Shown here: one piece after another, positions 6,139 to 10,827 of the stretch
Numbering within the stretch: position 1 is the stretch's first letter
How the letters are laid out: every line of letters starts with the position of its first letter
Assembly (NCBI GenBank): GCA_964644675.1
Contig: CAZXWK010000055.1
Coordinates: forward strand, 1-10,827
From: CAZXWK01 sp964644675
Lineage (GTDB): Bacteria > Actinomycetota > Coriobacteriia > Anaerosomatales > JAAXUF01
Direction of reading: 5' to 3'
DNA length: 10,827 bases
Notes under the pieces: model-generated
What the model was told of the DNA's origin: nothing
The model's input: the letters and a program-made list of their open reading frames with translations, nothing else
Database searches by the model: none
Position numbers and translations under genes: made by a program

Positions 6139-6692
6139 TTCGAGTCGCCGCACTGTGCGGGTCGCGACGCGCGGGGAGCTACAACCGGTCGCTGCTCGAG
6201 GCGCTGATCGAACGGGCGCCGGACGGGATGCAGATCGTCGAGGTCCAGATTCGCGACTTCCCCTTCTTCGACCAGGACGACGAGGCGTCGCCCCCGCCTT
6301 CGGTGCTCGCCGCCAAGGATCTCGTCCAGAGTTGCGACTGCGTACTGCTCGTCTCACCCGAGTACGACTACGGGGTTCCCGGCTATCTGAAGAACGCCGT
6401 CGACTGGCTGTCGCGGCCCTTCGGCGACCCCACGCTGGTCGGACGGCCGATGGCGGTGTGCGGCGCGAGCACGGGGTACATGGGGACCATCCGCGGGCAG
6501 CTGCACTGGCGGCAGAGCTGGTACTTCTTCAAGGCCCCCGTCTTCACCGAGGCGGAGCTCGTGGTCCCGTTCGCGCGCGATGCGTTCGACGAGAGCGGCC
6601 GCCTGGTGAGAGAGCAGACCGAGCAGGCGATCGACCACTTCTTGGGCACGCTGTTGGACTGGCTGGTGCGCGGGTGCTCGCCACCACGCTGA
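6135..6692 (+). CDS. NADPH-dependent FMN reductase-family flavoprotein
   Basis: A 185-residue flavodoxin-like protein of the NADPH-dependent FMN reductase family (azoreductase/chromate-reductase/SsuE-type), which use NAD(P)H to reduce FMN, quinones or other acceptors in the cytoplasm. The FMN phosphate loop is visible as GSRRAGSYNR (9-18). The flavin-side motif SPEYDYGVPGYLKNAVDW (74-91) matches the usual PEYN-GxPGxLKNAxDW with Asp in place of Asn. Length is typical. The GTG start at 6135 has GGAGG 7 bases upstream. It lies 86 bases after the MalY-type gene in the same direction and could be co-transcribed with it. The physiological acceptor cannot be inferred. Confidence 0.88.
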   Translation: MIRVAALCGSRRAGSYNRSLLEALIERAPDGMQIVEVQIRDFPFFDQDDEASPPPSVLAAKDLVQSCDCVLLVSPEYDYGVPGYLKNAVDWLSRPFGDPTLVGRPMAVCGASTGYMGTIRGQLHWRQSWYFFKAPVFTEAELVVPFARDAFDESGRLVREQTEQAIDHFLGTLLDWLVRGCSPPR

Positions 6693-6731
6693 TACCTCCC
6701 GCACATTGCATACTCGGGCCACCTGAACCTC

Positions 6732-6769
6732 TTGCTTCGGCCAGTTCGACCGCTATCGTGTGAATAGCG
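6732..6769 (+). promoter_or_regulatory. Candidate promoter and small inverted repeat upstream of ord
   Basis: The 115-base gap before the ornithine operon should contain its promoter. The best candidate is TTGCTT (6732-6737) and TATCGT (6754-6759) with a 16-base spacer; both are partial matches to sigma70 boxes. CGCTAT (6751-6756) and ATAGCG (6764-6769) form a 6-base inverted repeat over the -10 region, which could be an operator. No cobalamin-riboswitch-sized leader fits here, although OraSE needs B12. Confidence 0.35.
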
Positions 6770-6807
6770 CAGCCGCGTTTCTGGATTCTTCAACGTAGGG
6801 AGCGAGC

Positions 6808-7818
6808 ATGATCAAGGTCGCAGTATGGGGTGCCGGGATGATGGGCCAGGGTCTGCTCGGCTACATCCTCGACCGGCCCAACGACATCGAACTCGTCGGC
6901 GTGATCGACCGCCATCCCGAGAAGCACGGGCTCGACGTGGGCCATTGCATCGGGCGCGACTGCGACCTCGCCATCACGGCCGACCACGACGCGGTCCTCG
7001 CACTCAAGCCCGACGTCGTGTGCATCCTGACCGCGAGCAACCTGCACGAGATCGCCGACCAGGTGGAAGCGGCCGTGCGCGCCGGCTGCAACGTGATCGG
7101 CATCGCCGAGACGCTCGCCTACCCGTGGGCGAGCGACCCCGCGTGGGCCGAGCGATTCGACGCGCTCGCCAAGGAGCACGGCGTCTCGATCCTGGGCACC
7201 GGCATCAACCCGGGCTTCGTGCTCGACGCGCTGCCCATCGCGCTGTCCTCGGTGTGCCTGCGCGTCGACCGCATCGAGGCGTCACGCATCAACGACCTGT
7301 CGCCGTTCGGGCCCACCGTCATGGAGTCGCAGGGCGTGGGTACCACCGTCGAGCAGTTCGAGGCAGGCGTCGCCGACGGCTCGATCGTCGGCCACATCGG
7401 CTTCCAGGAGTCGATCCGCTTGATCGGCCGAGCGTTCGGCTGGAACATCGACCGCGTCGAGGAGACGCGGGCGCCCATCATCTCGAGCGTCGAGCGCGAG
7501 ACGCCGCACGTGCACGTGGCGCCCGGCGACGTGTGCGGCTGCCGGCACATCGGCTGGGGCTACTCGGGTGAAGAACTCAAGATCGAGCTCGTCCACCCGC
7601 AGCAGATCCGCCCCGAAGCCGAGGGCCAGGAGACCGGCGACTACATCAAGATCTTCGGCGACCCGAACATCTCGCTCGCCATCCAGCCGGAGATCCCGGG
7701 CGGCAAGGGTACCTACGCGAGTGTGGGCAACTACATCCCGCTGATCGGCGCGGCGCCCGCGGGCATCGTCACGGTGCTCGACATGCCGCTTCCGCGCTTC
7801 TCGGCTCCGAGCGTCTAG
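6808..7818 (+). CDS. ord: 2,4-diaminopentanoate dehydrogenase
   Basis: A 336-residue NAD(P)-dependent enzyme that oxidatively deaminates (2R,4S)-2,4-diaminopentanoate to 2-amino-4-oxopentanoate, the second main step of oxidative ornithine fermentation. The N-terminus MIKVAVWGAGMMGQG carries the Rossmann GxGxxG loop (8-13), as in dihydrodipicolinate-reductase-like dehydrogenases. The length matches known Ord proteins of about 340 residues. The ATG has AGGGAG about 5 bases upstream. It is first in a six-gene run with ortA 9 bases downstream. The call rests on both the protein and the complete ord-ortA-ortB-oraS-oraE context, which separates it from other DapB-like enzymes. Confidence 0.93.
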   Translation: MIKVAVWGAGMMGQGLLGYILDRPNDIELVGVIDRHPEKHGLDVGHCIGRDCDLAITADHDAVLALKPDVVCILTASNLHEIADQVEAAVRAGCNVIGIAETLAYPWASDPAWAERFDALAKEHGVSILGTGINPGFVLDALPIALSSVCLRVDRIEASRINDLSPFGPTVMESQGVGTTVEQFEAGVADGSIVGHIGFQESIRLIGRAFGWNIDRVEETRAPIISSVERETPHVHVAPGDVCGCRHIGWGYSGEELKIELVHPQQIRPEAEGQETGDYIKIFGDPNISLAIQPEIPGGKGTYASVGNYIPLIGAAPAGIVTVLDMPLPRFSAPSV

Positions 7819-7827
7819 GGGGTCACC

Positions 7828-8154
7828 ATGCCCGACCGCACCCGATGCGAGATCGACGACTGGGTCGAGGTCGAGAGCGTCTACCTCGCACCCGCCGAAC
7901 GCTCGTCCGCGCTCCCGCCCGAGACCGCCGAGAAGCCCCTGATGGTGTGGGTGAAGGGCTTCGCTCGGCACGCCGCCGAGCTGGGCGACGAGCTCGAGGT
8001 CGAGACGATGACCGGCCGCGTGGTGCGCGGGCGCCTCTCCGAGGTGCTGCCCGGCTACACGCACACGTTCGGCCGCCCGGTGCCCGAGCTGGTGCATGTG
8101 GGCCGCGACCTGCGCCGCCAGCTCGCCGAGTACCGCGAGGGGGTGTCGCGATGA
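7828..8154 (+). CDS. ortA: 2-amino-4-oxopentanoate thiolase, alpha subunit
   Basis: A 108-residue small subunit of the thiolase that cleaves 2-amino-4-oxopentanoate with CoA into acetyl-CoA and alanine. The conserved C-terminal block GYTHTFGRPVPELVHVGR (76-93) identifies OrtA; the length is normal for the family. The ribosome binding site AGGGGG overlaps the ord stop codon. The stop overlaps the ortB start in an ATGA junction, so the two subunits are probably translated in step. It has no recognisable catalytic site of its own; the PLP chemistry lies in OrtB. Confidence 0.93.
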   Translation: MPDRTRCEIDDWVEVESVYLAPAERSSALPPETAEKPLMVWVKGFARHAAELGDELEVETMTGRVVRGRLSEVLPGYTHTFGRPVPELVHVGRDLRRQLAEYREGVSR

Positions 8155-9560
8155 GCCGCGCCGACGAGATCATGGCGCGCCGGGGCGAGATCATGAAGCG
8201 CGCCCTCGGCATGGACTACGCCGAGTTCGAGCGCTCCCCCATCGCCTTCGACTACGAAGCGATGATGGCCGCGCACGGCTACTCGCTCGACGACATCGTG
8301 GGCATCCAGACGCGCGCCGGCGTGGGCAACACGCCCCTGCTCGAGCTGCGCAACCTCACCGACCTCGTGCGCTCGGTGAGCGCACCCGGCATGGGCGCCC
8401 GCATCTTCGTGAAGGACGAGGCCGCGAACATGGCCGGCTCCTTCAAGGACCGTCGCGCAAGCATCTCCATCCACGTCGCCAAGGAGAAGGGCTACGCGGG
8501 CGTGATCGCCGCGACGAGCGGCAACTACGGCGCCGCGGTGTCGAGCCAGGCGGCGCGCAACGAACTGAAGTGCATCATCGTCCAGGAGACGTTCGACAGC
8601 CGCCACGTCGGCCAGCCCGAGATCATCGAGAAGTCGCGCATCTGCGAGGCCTTTGGCGCCGAGGTCATCCAGATGACCGTGGGCCCCGAGCTGTTCAGCC
8701 ACATGCTCGAGCTGCTCGACGAGACCGGCTACTTCGCGGCGTCGCTCTACTCGAGCTTCGGCGTCTCCGGCATCGAGACGCTGGGCGCCGAGATCGCGCA
8801 CGAGATGCTCGCGACCACCGGCAAGTACCCGGACGCCGTGGTCGTCACGCACGCGGGCGGCGGCAACACCACCGGCACTGCGCGCGGCCTCAAGCGCGCG
8901 GGCGCGACGGAGACGCAGATCGTCTCGGCGAGTGTCGACCTGAGCGGGCTGCACATGGCGAGCGACAACGACTTCAACCGCAAGAGCTTCACGACCGGCC
9001 ATACCGGGTTCGGCGTGCCGTTCGCGACGTGGCCCGACCGCGCCGACGTGCCGCGCAACGCCGCGCGCTCGCTGCGCTACATGGACCGCTACCTCACCGT
9101 CACGCAGGGCGAGGTCTTCTACATCACCGAGGCGATGTGCAAGCTCGAGGGCCTCGAGCGCGGCCCGAGCGGAAACACCGCGATGGCCGCGGCCGTCTCG
9201 CTCGCGCGCGACCTGCCAGCCGATGCGACCGTCGTGGTGCAGGAGACCGAGTACACCGGCGCCGGCAAGCACCACTGGGCGCAGCTCAACTTCGCGCGCG
9301 AGCAGGGGGTCGAAGTGCGTCTCGGCGACCCGAAGGAGAACAAGCCCGGCACGGCGATCGTCATCCCCGAGCGCCTCGACCAGATCCACGCCACCGACTT
9401 CGACCTGGCCAAGATGCGTCGCAGCTACGTCCGCAACGCGCTCTCGCACGCGGGCGAAGGATACGCCGCCACCGCCGAGGACATCGAGTTCCTCGCGCTC
9501 GACACCAACTCGGACCCCGAGACGGTCGAGCGCACCATCGCGGAGCTCGCGGAGGCGTAG
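8151..9560 (+). CDS. ortB: 2-amino-4-oxopentanoate thiolase, beta subunit (PLP-dependent)
   Basis: A 469-residue PLP enzyme with the threonine-synthase/tryptophan-synthase-beta fold that, with OrtA, carries out the thiolytic split to acetyl-CoA and alanine. The Schiff-base lysine is Lys99 in GSFKDRRAS, the substrate loop is TSGNYGAAV (122-130), and the phosphate-binding GGGNTTGTA is further on. The length fits known OrtB. The start at 8151 has GAGGGGG 7 bases upstream and overlaps the ortA stop by 4 bases. A longer frame reading in from inside ortA is an overlap artefact. The acetyl-CoA links ornithine breakdown to substrate-level ATP formation in fermenting anaerobes. Confidence 0.94.
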   Translation: MSRADEIMARRGEIMKRALGMDYAEFERSPIAFDYEAMMAAHGYSLDDIVGIQTRAGVGNTPLLELRNLTDLVRSVSAPGMGARIFVKDEAANMAGSFKDRRASISIHVAKEKGYAGVIAATSGNYGAAVSSQAARNELKCIIVQETFDSRHVGQPEIIEKSRICEAFGAEVIQMTVGPELFSHMLELLDETGYFAASLYSSFGVSGIETLGAEIAHEMLATTGKYPDAVVVTHAGGGNTTGTARGLKRAGATETQIVSASVDLSGLHMASDNDFNRKSFTTGHTGFGVPFATWPDRADVPRNAARSLRYMDRYLTVTQGEVFYITEAMCKLEGLERGPSGNTAMAAAVSLARDLPADATVVVQETEYTGAGKHHWAQLNFAREQGVEVRLGDPKENKPGTAIVIPERLDQIHATDFDLAKMRRSYVRNALSHAGEGYAATAEDIEFLALDTNSDPETVERTIAELAEA

Positions 9561-9563
9561 GTC

Positions 9564-9884
9564 GTGACCTCAGCCACCGACACCCGGCCCGTCACGGTGC
9601 GCATGATCGCGATGCTGTACGGCTACTGCCAGCAGCGCGGTCTGCCCACGACCGTCCGGCTCGAGGTGCCGCCGCAGGGGCGCTCGGCGCGCGAGATCGC
9701 GCTCGAACTGCAGCTGCCGGTCGAGCGGATCGAAGGCGTGTTCCTGAACCACCGCGGCGCCGGGCTCGACGCGCTCGTGCACCCCGGCGACCGGCTCGCC
9801 TTCGTGCCACCGGGGACGCCCGCCTCGCACCCCGCGTTCTTCGGTACCTTCACCACCCGCGACGTCGGGTGCCCAGACAACTGA
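9564..9884 (+). CDS. MoaD/ThiS-fold (ubiquitin-like) protein without C-terminal Gly-Gly
   Basis: A 106-residue protein whose core resembles MoaD/ThiS or the ubiquitin-like domain of Mut7-C proteins: a first strand (TVRMIAMLYGY, 11-21), a second strand (TTVRLEVPP, 29-37), a helix with SAREIALELQLP (41-52), then GVFLNHR (58-64) and HPGDRLAFVPPG (73-84). In sulfur carriers the chain ends in Gly-Gly soon after the last strand. Here a 22-residue tail follows instead and ends VGCPDN, with one Cys at 103. It is therefore unlikely to be adenylated and thiocarboxylated in the usual way. GGAGG inside the end of ortB lies 8 bases before the GTG start, and only 3 bases separate the genes, so it is part of the ornithine operon. 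A role as a partner, adaptor or assembly factor for OrtAB or OraSE is inference. Confidence 0.75.
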   Translation: MTSATDTRPVTVRMIAMLYGYCQQRGLPTTVRLEVPPQGRSAREIALELQLPVERIEGVFLNHRGAGLDALVHPGDRLAFVPPGTPASHPAFFGTFTTRDVGCPDN

Positions 9885-9917
9885 TCCCGCACCGCCGCGC
9901 ACAGCAAAGGAGCACTG

Positions 9918-10286
9918 ATGGTCCGAGAAGACACGTTCGAGCACGCGCACCAGTACCTCGCGGGGCTGACCGACGAGGAGCTGAAGATGCGCTTCTGGCA
10001 CCTCGCCGAGGAGCTCACCAACCCGCTCGTGGACCTGGCGCGCACGCACACGTCGCCGTCGGTCGAGCGCAGCGTGCTCATGCGGATGGGGATCGACTCG
10101 CAGACCTGCGTCGCCGTGGTGAGCGAGTGCGAGAAGCGCGGGCTTCTCGGCCACGGGGCGGGGCACGTGGTGCTCGTCGTGATGCAGGCGCTCGACATCG
10201 ACGCACCGGCCGCGGCGTTCCGGCTGGCGGACGGCGATGCCGAGGCATGGGCGATCGTCGACGCGAAGTGGGGTGCGGCCCGATGA
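9918..10286 (+). CDS. oraS: D-ornithine 4,5-aminomutase, S (small) subunit
   Basis: A 122-residue small subunit of the adenosylcobalamin- and PLP-dependent mutase that moves the 5-amino group of D-ornithine to C4, making 2,4-diaminopentanoate. The conserved segments RFWHLAEELTNPLVDLARTH (25-44), the following TSPSVERSVLMRMG (45-58) and GLLGHGAGH (75-83) are the OraS hallmarks, and the length matches the ~121 residues of the clostridial protein. It has a strong ribosome binding site, AAGGAG, 5 bases before the ATG, and lies 33 bases after the MoaD-like gene. Its stop overlaps the oraE start (ATGA), fitting stoichiometric production of the two subunits. Confidence 0.95.
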   Translation: MVREDTFEHAHQYLAGLTDEELKMRFWHLAEELTNPLVDLARTHTSPSVERSVLMRMGIDSQTCVAVVSECEKRGLLGHGAGHVVLVVMQALDIDAPAAAFRLADGDAEAWAIVDAKWGAAR

Positions 10287-10827
10287 GCGACAGGCTGCCG
10301 CCGCTTCAGCCCAACGAGAAGCTCGACGTCTCGGCGCTGCTCGACGGTCTCGCGGACTACCGCCCGCGCCGGCTCGGCTGGCACTGGCGCAAGCAGGTCA
10401 CCGACCAGAAGCTCTACGAGTTCTGCTACCGCGAGACCTCCGAGAACCTCAAGAACTCGATCCCGCTGCCGGCCGCTCACTACTTCGAGAACATCGACCC
10501 GCAGCCCGACTGCGTCGTCACCACCGAGATCGCCTCGGGCCGTCCCGAGGACGACGTCCGCCGCATGCGCATGGCCGCCTGGCACGGCGCCGACCACATG
10601 ATGGTCATCCGCACCGCCGGCCAGAGCCACATCGACGGGCTGCTCGAGGGCACGCCCGAGGGCGTCGGCGGCATCGCCGTGACCCGCAAGCAGTGCCGCA
10701 TGACGCGCCGCGCGCTCGACCTCATCGAGGACGAGGTGGGGCGCCCCATCAACTACCACAGCTACGTCTCCGGCGTCGCCGGTCCCGAGATCGCCGTCAT
10801 GTTCGCCGAGGAGGGCGTCAACGGCGC
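10283..10827 (+). CDS. oraE: D-ornithine 4,5-aminomutase, E (large) subunit, 3'-truncated by window edge
   Basis: The first 181 codons of the large catalytic subunit, with no stop before the window ends. The full protein in other species has over 700 residues, with the B12- and PLP-binding residues near its C-terminus, so these cannot be checked here. The visible part matches OraE closely: PQPDCVVTTEIASGR, RRMRMAAWHGADHMMVIRTA, GQSHIDGLLEGTP, GRPINYHSYVSGVAGP and FAEEGVNG. Translation starts inside the oraS stop (ATGA) with only a weak GTGGGGTG upstream, so coupling to oraS is likely. Confidence 0.95.
   Translation, partial: MSDRLPPLQPNEKLDVSALLDGLADYRPRRLGWHWRKQVTDQKLYEFCYRETSENLKNSIPLPAAHYFENIDPQPDCVVTTEIASGRPEDDVRRMRMAAWHGADHMMVIRTAGQSHIDGLLEGTPEGVGGIAVTRKQCRMTRRALDLIEDEVGRPINYHSYVSGVAGPEIAVMFAEEGVNG

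Noticed and set aside
6693..6807. Cobalamin riboswitch before the B12-dependent pathway
   Set aside because: The 115-base gap is too short and shows no B12-box-like element or multi-stem leader.
8055..9449. 464-codon open frame antisense to ortB
   Set aside because: Shadow of a strongly recognised PLP enzyme gene; composition is Arg/Val/Ala/His-rich without a domain.
9623..10759. 378-codon minus-strand frame across the MoaD-like gene, oraS and oraE
   Set aside because: It spans three clear + strand genes and has no protein signature.
1..10827. CRISPR arrays, tRNA or rRNA genes, insertion sequences, prophage parts
   Set aside because: No regularly spaced repeats, cloverleaf sequence, transposase or integrase motif, or target-site duplication was seen by eye on either strand.

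Overview
The window comes from a GC-rich bacterial chromosome, with dense genes, GC-rich third codon positions and frequent GTG starts. The imidazolonepropionase is of the actinobacterial type. A secreted protein belongs to a family that, from memory, is common in high-GC Gram-positives. The D-ornithine fermentation genes are typical of strict anaerobes. Together these suggest an anaerobic, amino-acid-using actinobacterium, perhaps of the Coriobacteriia. This is inference; no rRNA or other marker gene lies in the window.

Left part (1-3214). The 3' part of hutI (histidine degradation) runs rightward and meets three leftward genes. These are a VapBC-type toxin-antitoxin pair (vapC 1198-1665, vapB 1655-1909, 11-base overlap) and a secreted lysozyme-like protein (2060-3214). 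A perfect inverted repeat over a TATAAT box (1977-1996) is the likely autoregulated vapBC promoter.

Middle part (3215-6692). A 337-base gene-free stretch separates the secreted protein from a divergently read branched-chain amino-acid-type ABC binding lipoprotein (3552-4760). The lipoprotein leader carries several inverted repeats, and the gene ends in a UUCG-loop hairpin. No transporter permease or ATPase gene follows. Next come a MalY/PatB-type C-S lyase/aminotransferase (4903-6048), a possible 23-codon ORF, and an NADPH-dependent FMN reductase-like flavoprotein (6135-6692).

Right part (6808 to the end). This is a tight operon for oxidative ornithine breakdown: ord, ortA, ortB, a small MoaD/ThiS-fold gene, oraS and the 5' part of oraE. 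In this pathway OraSE (adenosylcobalamin and PLP) turns D-ornithine into 2,4-diaminopentanoate. Ord oxidises that to 2-amino-4-oxopentanoate. OrtAB cleaves it with CoA to acetyl-CoA and alanine. Ornithine racemase is not in the window. The most unusual element is the ubiquitin-like (MoaD/ThiS-fold) protein between ortB and oraS. It has no C-terminal Gly-Gly, so it is unlikely to be a normal sulfur carrier, and its place in the operon suggests an undescribed role with one of the pathway enzymes.
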